A stretch of 64,000 nucleotides of DNA, from contig JAUPFP010000025.1 of NCBI GenBank assembly GCA_036925085.1, forward strand, positions 3,205,733 through 3,269,732, written 5' to 3'. The notes beneath the pieces are model-generated. The model was not told the origin of the DNA. It saw only the letters and a list, made by a program, of their open reading frames with translations, and searched no databases. This document shows, piece after piece, positions 36,626 to 47,380 of this stretch. How positions within the stretch are numbered: position 1 is the first letter of the stretch; each line of letters starts with the position of its first letter. A program made the translations under genes and the position numbers. Source of the DNA: Brachycybe producta (lineage: Eukaryota > Arthropoda > Diplopoda > Playtdesmida > Andrognathidae).

Positions 36626-39600
36626 TTATTGAACCGTTTCGTAATGGGTCTCAATGTTATCTTTTCGCTTTCTTCTGTTAGGAGATTTTGTTTGTTTGTA
36701 AATTTTGTTTATCTGTTCTGTCAATAACGGATCGAGACCGAATGTATGAACATTCACGTCTGTTAAGTTTTCTGTAACAGCCTCTGCAAACAAAAAAAGC
36801 CATTTTTCTTATTTAAAATAATTATTTGTAAATTAAGTCGCTAATCATTGTTGATGAGTTCAGCCTTGTAATTCAAGGCAAGTGTCAATAGAAACTTTCT
36901 AGAAGCAGTAGAATGGTAAGCTTAATCACTTTAAAGAGTATTTTTATGTTGATATCTTTCAAAATAAACTTTGTACGCGAGTTTGTAAATGACTTAACTC
37001 TAAGCAGGCGATATTTAATTTTTGTTTATAAAAAGTTTATTTTGAAAGATATTGAAACGATCGGTGCAGGAGCGATCCAGGCCCATTTCTTTTAGAAACG
37101 CCATGCGGAACTTTGTCCTCACAGTGTACCGTCCGTACAGGGAGTTGACCTAGTTTCGTACAGCTGATTTCTCTCTTAATATTAAAAAAAATGCAAACAT
37201 CTTTATTTTAGTTCGCACCTCGCGGAGGTCTGGGCCCTTTCTCCAAGTTCTACCCCTAAATATACAGAGATCGATCGTACCTAATAATTTTGGTGACCAC
37301 TGGTCAGTCCGCTGATTGGTCCATTTGGTCTGTATTTTTTGTAAAGTGACAAATTATGTTGATTGTAAAAAGTCCTTTCAGAATCCTCTTTTTCAGTATT
37401 AAAGCCCGAGTGTTTTTGTAAATTCAAGTCTTGTAAAGCGGATTTTAATCCAGAAAAAAATCGTTACTATGCTCTAAAAGTTAACGAAGTTTTATTTATT
37501 TACTCTTTCTGAATTGTTTTCGAACTTCATGATTCTTCCACGTAGATCTACTCTGCACCAGGTGAAAACCTGGACACAGTTCTCTAAGGGTAGGTTTATA
37601 CTCCAAACTTTGCTAAGATATGCAAGCTTTGAAGCTCCTAAAAAAAATTAGCTCCCCAAAGCTTAGCTTGTTCATAGAAACATGTGGTATTGCAAGGTTT
37701 ACGATATTTTCTAACCGTTATACCCTATAAAACAGATACCCTTCCCCTTCTGGAAGAAAAAAGGTGTGAGACTTGTTCACCCCATTTGCGTATCCATTTT
37801 CTGATTGGTGCTTTGAATTGCTAAGCTTTAAAAAGTTGAACAATTTCAAAGTTAGCTTCATGCACTGGCGAAGGCAAAAACCTGGAGATCTGACGTCATT
37901 TTTGAAGCTTCGCAGGCAACCCTAAGCAGCGGCTTTTAATCGGGCGCAAGCCTGAGGGATCGCAGACAGCTAAAAGATCCATAATAAAGCTGTAAAAGTT
38001 CGCCAAAAGAACTTGTGAGGAATTAAAAGGGTATATAATAGGTGGCCTTATAGCCAACCACCTTCAAATCATTTAAGAGAACGAACTGATACCCCCAAAG
38101 CAGGTTGTATTCAGTTGGAAGCAGGGTTCGTTAGAATATTAACAAGAAAATACACCTTTTAAGTGATTGAGCTACCCTTACAGTTTCTAAAACACTTTCT
38201 AGTTTCTCTTAATCTTATTCCTGAAAGACAGAATAATCAAAGTTCGGAAATCAACAATTCATAAGGTGTGTTCCTTTTCGGTCGAAATTATTTCGGTCGA
38301 CAAGCCTCATGCAGGGATTGGATTGGAGGCTAACAGTGACGTCAATAAAAAGTAATAGGGAGCGGTGAGGAGCGAAATAGTTAGGTTCGGTTCGGTTTGG
38401 TTTGGTTAGTATAGGGGTTAGGTTAGGTTAGGGAGAAAGGGTTATATTTTTTTGGTAGCTCTTTCATACACCGCTCCCTATTACTTTTTATTGACGTCAG
38501 TGTTAGCCTCCAATCCAATCCCTGAGGCTTGTCGACCGAAATAATTTCGACCGAAAAGGATACCGCCATTCATAAACCATCTTAAAAACTTACTTTTATG
38601 AAGGCACATGTAAAATAGACCTCCAACGGCTACCGTCAGTAATGACCCCACAACAACTGATGTAGCAATTGTTAAGATATAGGCACTAAATATTATGTCA
38701 TAATCCAACTCATGAGATTTTTCTATAAAGTCAAATGTCACTCAAATATATTATTAAATAAATCATTTCACGAAACTTGATCATTACCTGGTTTCACATC
38801 TACTGTAACAACTCTCGATTCAATTGTATGAAATTTATCATCAGAAATGCAACATTGCCACATGCCGGCGTCAGTAAATTGTACTTCGTTTATCATAATC
38901 GAGCAGATTTTTGTGTTCTGACCATTTCCAATAAAGTATTCATAACTTCCAGTAATGGGAATACCAGTTCCATTTCTTTTCCAGTTACATGAAGAGACTG
39001 GTACATTTAAAACACAATCCAACTTTCCAGTGTTTCCAAGAGTTATTGTCAGATTCTTTGGTTCCGAAATAAATGATACTGAAATTTACAACAGTTTGTT
39101 TTAAAATGCCCATTTCAGGGAAAATAATTTTCAGTCAAAGTTTCCCACTCAGACCCATGAGTCTGCAAACATTTTCATTAAAAGATACACGAGTCCAGAG
39201 TCTGAATGGAAGCAATTCATAATAATTCACCTGGAAGTACAATAACTTGAACTTCTCGTGACAAAACACGAAGAGCCTCATTTTTGCCATGGATTGCACA
39301 CAGCCAATTGGCATCGTCGATTGCTCGTGCATTGAAGATCACAATGGTGCAGACTGAAGTGCTCCTCCCGTTTCCATATAAATATTGATAGCGTCGTCCA
39401 ATCCAAACATTCTGTCCGTTTCTTTTCCAATGACATTCCGGAATAGAATCACTCAAAACACAGTCCAGTTTTAGATTTTCAAGGACGTTCACAGTCACGT
39501 TACTAGGCTCCTGTATGAACAAGACTTAAAACATAGCAGATTCAAATTTTATAGCATTGTTTTTTTTTAGAATGAAGTAGAGATTTGTAACCTTTTGGAT

Positions 39601-40034
39601 AGACAGTCAGCTGAAATTCTACTAAAATCTGCCAATCTGTCGTTCCACATTTCCATAAAGCAGTGTCGTACTCAGCTTTGGCATTGAATATGGTGATTGA
39701 ACAATTTTTGGTGTTTTCTCCATTGCCGTTTTTATATTTGTAACGACCATAAATATGTAGTTGAGGCCCATTTCTTAACCAGAGGCACTTTGAAACAATC
39801 TCATTGAGGGTGCAATTTAAATCAACGTTGTTTTTTTCGTAGACTTCAACGGATTTCGGTTCAGCGGCAATTATTATAATACCAGCTATATTTGATAAAA
39901 AAAAATTCAAATTGAATTAGACTACACAGTGGAAGAATACATACAGAATAATAAAATAGCACTAATTACTTACAATAGATATTCCAGAAAATCATAAGAG
40001 AAATAATAACTTTTCCTAATGGAGATAATCCCAT
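36626..40034 (-). CDS. G4: Ig3-TM receptor with short TxYxxV tail (6 exons, 408 aa)
   Basis: Exons on the minus strand: signal peptide 39974-40034, Ig1 39592-39885, Ig2 39231-39524, Ig3 38788-39078, transmembrane 38594-38722, tail 36626-36783. They total 1227 nt, an exact multiple of three, all phase 1. The leader is MGLSPLGKVIISLMIFWNIY. Ig2 is nearly identical to G1 Ig2 and the adjacent intron is alignable too, so G4 and G1 are sister ectodomains. The helix is YILTIATSVVVGSLLTVAVG. The tail exon follows a clean acceptor (TTTGTTTGCAG) and encodes 52 residues, including a basic NRRKRK stretch, then ends THYETVQ and a stop. TxYxxV matches the ITSM consensus of vertebrate immune receptors; it is also short enough to occur by chance. 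There is no MATH domain. The last intron carries a solo LTR and a palindromic MITE. Confidence 0.85.
37053..38135 (+). mobile_element. Solo-LTR-like element, copy C, in the last G4 intron
   Basis: It starts TGAAACGATC and ends GGTTCGTTAGA (final CA mutated to GA). A perfect 4-bp duplication, atat, flanks it at 37049-37052 and 38136-38139. An uninterrupted copy of the host repeat exists at about 29465-29530, which gives the empty site. The element is longer than copy B because it contains a nested MITE-like insertion at about 37587-37930. Confidence 0.7.
38274..38562. mobile_element. Palindromic MITE beside the G4 transmembrane exon
   Basis: Two nearly perfect inverted arms of about 100 bp (about 38274-38373 and 38465-38562) begin TCCTTTTCGGTCG and face each other across a GGTTNGGTTT-rich spacer. 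There is no coding capacity. It lies 32 bp from the splice donor of the G4 transmembrane exon. Confidence 0.65.
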
Positions 40035-41864
40035 CTTGTATAGACTTATGATTTATTTTATTTCACTAAAGTACCCAACCTAAGCTTCCATTTCATTTAA
40101 AATTAAACAACACACTTGTTTAAAAAAATTAAAACCGACATTATATACCGGTATAAGATTGGTTTCAACTTTCATTCACAGATTCTTAACAGAATGAAAG
40201 AAAAAAAAATTAGCCACTTTCAACGTGTTAAATATCAAAAACACTGATATCAAATCTGTTTTTCGCAAACAACCAAACAACACATACTTATTACTAGCGT
40301 TATGTGTTTTTGGTTCAACTCCCTGTATTAATAACACAAAGCCGCGATCCACCATATACCCTTCAAAGCTACTTGCAAACCATGCAATCTTTCCAGATAA
40401 GATTATTTTTTGATAAATGTAATATACAGTATAACACATAATGTTAGGCTTGCATAGCAGATATACCCTTATCTTAGTTTGTATCACATAACTAAACACT
40501 AAAAACAGAAAAAATACATTGGACATGGCGCAGAGTTTTCAAAAACGTAGGTGTGGTTCAGTTGCTCATGTGCAGTTCTTTTTTGGTTGGGCCCACACTA
40601 AAACCCCACATGATATGATTTGATAATAGGGTGAGGATTTGCTAGTTAGAGGTTATATTATGCTAACACCGCAGTACTTTATGTGACGTAATTTCAACCA
40701 GTTGATCGCTCAAACTGAGGGCACAATCTCAGTGGCGCCCGCAGGACAATTTCATGGGGGGGGGGGCGATTCCCAAGCTACTATTATGAACTAAAAAATT
40801 ATTAACCCATGCCATTATGACTCTAACATGTGTGGCTCACAGAATGAAGTGATTTAAAGTATTCATATTTTTTATGAACATATTAGCAAAAACATATAGA
40901 CATAAAAGCAAAATAAAAGCAGAAGTTTAAGTTTTTTTTTAAAAAAACTTAATTTTCAGTATTTGTATCCTTAAAAAGGATTCTCGTGGTTCTCTGGAAA
41001 ATGTATCAACTACTTTATAAACATAACTTTCGTTAATTTTTATTTTATCCTTATGGACCGACATTGAACACAGCCTGTCAGCATTTTTGGACAATAACCA
41101 AAATAGTTCTTCAACTTATCAAAATTTTTATTTTACATCATTATTTCAAAAATAATAATTGTGTACATTAAAAATGGCTTTGGCCCTATGTGTGGGCGCC
41201 CATGCACAATCTTAAAAACCTAAGGGACTTATATTCGGCAGATGGTGATGTAAAAAGTACATGTAGAGAAAATCGTAAAATGGAAGAATTCAATGGGGTG
41301 CTTCGTTACCCTTTGGTGATTTTTATTGAGTGCTTGAGCATGGAACCTATGTCTTTAGACCTGTGGTTTTTAACCCTTTTTCTCCTTACCCCTCCCCGGA
41401 GGCGTTAAGTGGCCACACCTCCCTCAAAAAATAAACAATGAAACATTTAAAAACTCAATAAACATACTCTCGTATACGCATGCTCAAGAATATTTTAAAT
41501 TTTCATACTTTATGTTTAAATACCTTTATAATTAAATTATTTTAAGAAAACCATCGTCAGATGTTAGTTAGATGTTAATGTTGATAATTCTGCATTTGTT
41601 TAATATGAACATTGATTATAATTAAGCCATAGTGTCGGCCATAGCCATAATGTAAATTAGAAAATTTAATTATCATGTTGTGGAAAAAAAATAGCACGTG
41701 TTAAAATTATTTTGCTATTTTTCCTGAAATTAGCAAACAAAAATCTAATAAAATCAGTTAAAAGTTCTCAGACAATTCTTCCATTGAAGGCCTCTGTAAT
41801 AAATCACTGCCAAGTGATTACAAATATTAAACAAGTGATAAAATTGCTATATTTGCTACGTACT
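40035..41864. other. Intergenic region between G4 start and G5 stop
   Basis: No gene seen. It contains the hAT-type element at 40730-41204 and otherwise unique AT-rich DNA, which should include the G4 promoter and the G5 3' UTR. Confidence 0.5.
40730..41204. mobile_element. hAT-type non-autonomous element with perfect 8-bp duplication
   Basis: It begins CAGTGGCGCCCGCAGG and ends GGGCGCCCATG. It is flanked on both sides by cacaatct (40722-40729 and 41205-41212), an 8-bp target duplication typical of the hAT superfamily. It contains a G-run and no transposase. Confidence 0.75.
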
Positions 41865-44800
41865 CTATATGGTCGTTGTATTTTTTCTAGCTGCAGTATG
41901 TCTGTACTTTACAGTATTACTATCATCAAAATCAACTGACGTTTCAGATAAACGTTTTGTCACTTGCAAAGGAATTATTTCTATTTTGATGTTGAGAGTG
42001 TCGTTATGAAGATAAACGTCATTTTCCACATCAGAACGAAGAACCAGAAAAGCTTTTTTCGGTTTTCCCATTTCAAATTCAGCTTCATCTTCACCCATAA
42101 CTGACGGATCAATTGTGGTTGTCTGCACAATCGGATTATAAGTATCACTAGCAGGCATTATCATGACATTTCGAACATGAGGAAAAGCTCGTGGAAGTTC
42201 ATCGTCGTATTTTCCTCGAAATGTCCTCAGTTGTATTTCTACGTGCGTACCATGTTTGTAGCTTCCATTTAGAAAAAGGGACGCCCGTATTAGATAACCT
42301 CTTCTGGAAGTGTAGAACTGCGGACTGACAAGTTTATCGAAATAACCGTCTTCTTCTTGTTTCCTTTTCAGAGAAAAATCGCTAATTTTCCAATGAAGAA
42401 TTCCGTTGTCAGATGCGGCATCGTCCAAAATTGGTTTTAGGTCTCTTATCGAAATCTCGACATTCAGATTGTCATTATCTAAATAATTGCCGTCAGCCTC
42501 AATTAAAGCTAATGTGGAAAACATACGATGCCCGGTCCACTGTGTTTTCCACTTTTCTTGTCTTTTTCTACCATATGGCGGTTGTTTTGTCTGAGATATT
42601 GCCATGTCTCCAGTTTTTAAGTCTCTGACAACAAACGAAACCTCATGGTCATAAACATGAGAAATAACATTTCCACCAACATCTCGCAAAAATTGAAAAT
42701 GTAAACTAATTGAACGTTTATCCAGATAAATGCATGAATGCAACGTATCAATGTGCATTCGAAATTGTATCCGACATCCTTCAGAGCAAATGACATAACT
42801 GTCACTATATAAATTGTCCTTTCCTTCAAAAGCCTTTCGTGTTTTCAAACGGAAGTTATCGATAATCCAATAAAATGTTTTCTGCGGCAATTTACCTAAT
42901 TGAGAACAAAATAAGTTATATTAAGATTTGAAACCCAGCTGACATAATTCGATTTTAGCAGTGGCGAGTTTATATCTGTTTAGGCTCATATGCGCTGTGG
43001 ATTTTCAGGGCCCCAGGGTCTCTTTTTTTCGCAATAAATTCATATGAACCTTTTTGCAATAAATTAATAAGAATTTTTGCAAAAAAGTAATTAGACGTTT
43101 GGTTATTAATTAGTAAAAACATATTTAATCTGACCCCTCTTCTAATAATATTTAGTCTGATGATTGAAGTTACTGTGCAAAACATTAGGAAAATCTAGAA
43201 ATAATAGAAATATTAAAGAAAAGTTTACCATTGGATGTAACTCGATAAACATATGGGTTCTTTATTAAGCTCACGTCATGGTGTTTATCGAACTGGAAGT
43301 TGAATTCGGTAATTTGTTCTTTAGACAGCAGTGGTGACTTTTCCCCATACGATGAAACATTTTCATCTGTCACTCTTATTGTTCCTTAAAAACAATTATA
43401 ATAATTAGCAAACAACATATATGTATAAATTTACATCATAACGTTCTTACTGTTTATCCAAAAGTGATAAAGATATTGGCATAAAATTGTCACTAACGAT
43501 CCAATGCATGCAGCAATTATTAGAAATATGATGATGTTGTCACTCTCAGTGACATAGTCCTCAATTTCGGCATTCTCGTCTGAAAAAAAAATTGTAGTAA
43601 ATAGTCATCACAAAACCAACAAATGAGTTAGCAACTTCAAAGTAATATTATTTAAAAATACAGTGCAGTCGTAGGAATCTGAACCAACAACAGTACTAAG
43701 TTTCAGCAATCCGAACACGATTATACTTTCAGATTGTCATTAAAAAAATCGAAAAAAATTAAATGTAGGGATTATTTTTTGTAAATAAATAGTATCTATG
43801 TATCTGTCATTTATTATTATCATGCCTGTGGCAGAGGAACCATTTAGTCTATTTATTCCCTGCGATACCAACCCCCATTTGAATATAAGTTCAATGGCAG
43901 CATCATTAGATATGGTTTTTTTTAATAGTACCCCTAAGAAATCACCAAATTATAATATTCTCCATGCACAGCCTCCTCTGGAAGCAAATTACAACGTCGA
44001 ATGACCCTACGTACAAATGACCAGAAATACAAGTCTTTTTCGCTTAAAAATCTCTCCTAATTTCTTAGTGTGGTCACCCCTACCCATGTATACATGATAA
44101 TGTATAATAGTAATTTGTAATAATAATAAAAAAAAACCTTCAATAATAATAATACATAAACACTTCAATGTTTGTCATTTTCAGAATTTTAATTAGTTTG
44201 CTTTTATTCAATCACGTTAATCCGAAAATTTCAATAACCCAAATACCCCTTGCAATAATTAGATCAGATTACCGCAAGCGTACTGTAAAATTGGTGCTGA
44301 CGAATGTTGTTTACCTATTATAACCTTAAGCGTAGCTAGATGCGACACGAGACCAGAAATAGTTTCGTTTCCTCTAAAAGCACATTGGTATGCGCCATTA
44401 TCAGTTGACTGTGCATTGTTAACCAAAATAGAACAAATTGATGTGTTCCTTCCATTTCCAATCAAATATTGGTAGTGACCAATAATTGTAATATTTATTC
44501 CGTTTCTTTTCCAAAAACATTCAGATATAACTTGACTTAACATGCAATCCAAAACAAAACTTTCGCTGCCATTCACAATCATATTTCTTGGTTCTATGAC
44601 GAATGACACTGAAATAACATGATTAAATTAACGCTATGTAGGCATATAACAACTTCATAAAAAACTAAAATACTGCACCTGGTAATACAGTAAATTTAGC
44701 TTCTCGAGAAAAAATATTAGGAATCTCGTTCTCATAGTCGTGTATTGCACACTGCCACGTGCCATTGTCAATTGGTCGTACCGGAGTAATCAGAATGGTA

Positions 44801-45506
44801 CAGATTGTCGTGTCCATTCCATTTCCAATAAGATATTTGTAACGTTTGTCTATCCAGACACCCATTCCATTTCGTTTCCAATAACATTTGGTCACAGAAA
44901 GACGCAAGACACAATCCAGTCTGCTATTATCTCCTAAATTCACAGTCAGGTCACTTGGTTCTTGAATGAAGGCATACTCTGAAAAAAAAAATATATATAT
45001 TGCAGACATGTATTTTATTAACTTCTATCTTAATTTTACCCTTTACAGTCAGCTGCACTGGCTGAGACACAAGCCCATTCGTTTCTAGACATTTCCAGTC
45101 CCCAGCGTCGTATTTCTTAGTACAGTTAACTATTCTAAGAGAACAATCATCTGTGTTATGTCCTGCGTTTTTGATGTAGTTATAGCGGCCACTGATGGTC
45201 GTAGTTATTTCATTTCTTTTCCAAAAACATTGTGTCACAGGTTTTGAGAAAATGCATTTTAACTCGATGTTGCTTCCTTCATAAACTTCTGCTGCTTTTG
45301 GCTCTTCGATAAACTTGATATCATTAGCTGAAACTGAAAAAAAAAACCTTATTTAAATTTCTATAAATAATCATATAAATTAAATGGGCCTAACATGAAA
45401 TTTAGGCCTACATATTTATGTCAAAATATGAAAAAATATTCTTACTACTAAGAATCCATATTATGAAGCAAAAAACAAATAGATGTCCAATTTGAAAATG
45501 CCACAT
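41865..45506 (-). CDS. G5: Ig3-TM-linker-tandem MATH receptor (7 exons, 754 aa)
   Basis: Exons on the minus strand: signal peptide 45446-45506, Ig1 45040-45333, Ig2 44679-44978, Ig3 44315-44608, transmembrane 43451-43579, linker 43229-43384, MATH 41865-42895. They total 2265 nt, an exact multiple of three, all phase 1. An in-frame ATG 12 nt upstream (45518) is possible; 45506 was chosen because it gives the 61-nt first exon shared with G1, G3, G4 and G6. The helix is around IIIFLIIAACIGSLVTIL. The linker has EKSPLL, which fits the acidic dileucine sorting signal [DE]xxxL[LI], and DVSLIKNPYVYRVTS. The MATH domains span residues about 417-568 and 578-725; the second shows GILHWKI, SPQFYTSRRGY, LNGS, GTHVE and GKYDDELP. 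G6 is its closest relative, with similar 5' flanking DNA. A conserved donor at about 45690 suggests an upstream 5' UTR exon. Confidence 0.92.
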
Positions 45507-46505
45507 GGCTCTTAGCATAAAAAGTTAATTATTTATGGCGGTGAGATGCATAAATAGAAATGCTCAGATATGGAGCACATGCAGTCAGGCTAAATATTGC
45601 AAAGTTCCAATACATTATTACTTTTTGCAAGAAATTCATTAAAAATATATTTTAGTCTAGAATAATGAAAAAAAATTGTTCACGCTTACCTTTTGCAACT
45701 ACTTTTTTGTTCTTTTATGAATAACTAAATTGTATAACACTCAAGTGTGACATTGGTTCATTAAGAGTGTTGTTTTTCTACATTAAAACTACAAAAACAT
45801 ATTCATACACCTTTTTGAACTTGATACAAAGTCGCAATAAACAACTTTCTAAGATATGTTGAAGTTTATTAGATATAAAAAATACTGCCATGGCAACTCA
45901 ATCTTTTCCTCGATAACTTTTAGCAGACATGGAGATGAGCCCCTAAACCCATAAACATGATAAACACAACACTATATAACTGATAACTACCACGATTTAA
46001 AAACCTCACAAGGGCATAGCTAGGTTTTGTTACCAGGAGCAAAAATCGAGCGGGCCACCCCCTCCCCAAGGTTTTTTTAATAGAACCTGGGTTAAAGACT
46101 AGAATTTAGAGATCAAGTTACCTTATAGCAATGCCTTATCCAGACTGGAAAGCCAGGTTGCCAGGGACGTAGGCTGTTATACAGGTCAGATACAGTATGA
46201 ACCACATCAAGACTTGGCCACCCATTCATGAATTTCATGTTGTCCCTGCTTGGGTCCAGATTATACATTAGTTTTCTTGTTTTTCCCACTGAGTTATCCA
46301 ATATCAAACTCTCTAAAAGTGTTGACTGAATAGGATATTTCTGAAGCTTTAAAATATATAAAAAGGTTTCCCATTAAGCAAGAGCAGTGAGCGAAATTTT
46401 TTTAAAACAAATTCTCTTTTATTAAACCTTCTGGAGAGCAAAGTGAACCATGATAAGTACAGGATTTTTAATTTTAACACGAACAGTGACTCACATACTT
46501 TATTT

Positions 46506-46925
46506 TAGAGGGCGAGACGAATTCTAGATTTTCTCGAATCCGAATCCGAATCGTAAAATGTTCGAGAATCCTTCATATAAGAATCCAATCTTATTCATTA
46601 AGAAGATACAAATAAATGAAATAATATTAAATATTAAATTATTAATAATAAAAAACAAGTGTGGCACTCAGGGTCGCCACAAAGTGATATTGGTGATCCG
46701 GGTCCGACCACCGAAATTGCAACAATCACCGGTTTTTTTGTTAGTAAACGCTTCTATTGGACGTCAATGGAGTTAAAACTAATTTTACCAAAGTTTTTAA
46801 AAGTTTTTTTGTAAGGTTAGGATTCGAAAGATTAGAAAGACTAAAAGGCGCGTAGATTCGAGTTTTTGAATCTCGAATATTTTTCAAGATTCGCGGGTTT
46901 CGAGAATTCGAATGTCCCATCCCTA
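46506..46925. mobile_element. hAT-type non-autonomous element with perfect 8-bp duplication
   Basis: The ends are TAGAGGGCGAGACGAATTC and, reading inward from the right, TAGGGATGGGACATTCGAA. The flanking 8-bp duplication ctttattt is perfect (46498-46505 and 46926-46933). The interior contains repeated CGAATCCGAATC-type motifs and no transposase. Confidence 0.72.
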
Positions 46926-47261
46926 CTTTATTTGCTTTTAAAATATAAAAAATCATATTTTAAGAAAAAATGGAAAACGACTAATACTGCATTTCAAATG
47001 AATTTTATATTTGCATGGGGAAATTATTAGTGTAGCCTACGTGATAATAAGTTATTTTGACAAGCATTTTTAAGCTGCTTTTGAACAAAATAGTCCCTTT
47101 GCCATAGGCTCTATGGGCTACTTGCCGGTTAAATATTCAAATATAATTTTATTTTATTGGGGAAACTATCCATTTTCCAGAGGATATCTTTTCAAGTAAA
47201 CTTTATCACAATTTGAAAATTAATTATTTTCACTAAACATTAATGCAAAAATACAAATTAT

Positions 47262-47267
47262 TTTATT
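47262..47267 (-). terminator. Poly(A) signal AATAAA of G6
   Basis: A minus-strand AATAAA about 115 nt downstream of the G6 stop codon. Confidence 0.45.
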
Positions 47268-47380
47268 TCATTATATAAAAAGATTATTGCATTTTCTAAA
47301 AAAAAGCGTTATTTTCTTTCTTACTGTTTCTTCCAAAGAAGTCTAACTATTTAACTTTGAAACCCTTCATTAATACTAAA

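Larger units (their letters stand above)
45519..47380. other. Intergenic region between G5 start and G6 stop
   Basis: No gene seen. It holds a probable G5 5' UTR exon ending at 45690, a hAT-type element (46506-46925) and the G6 3' UTR. Confidence 0.5.
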
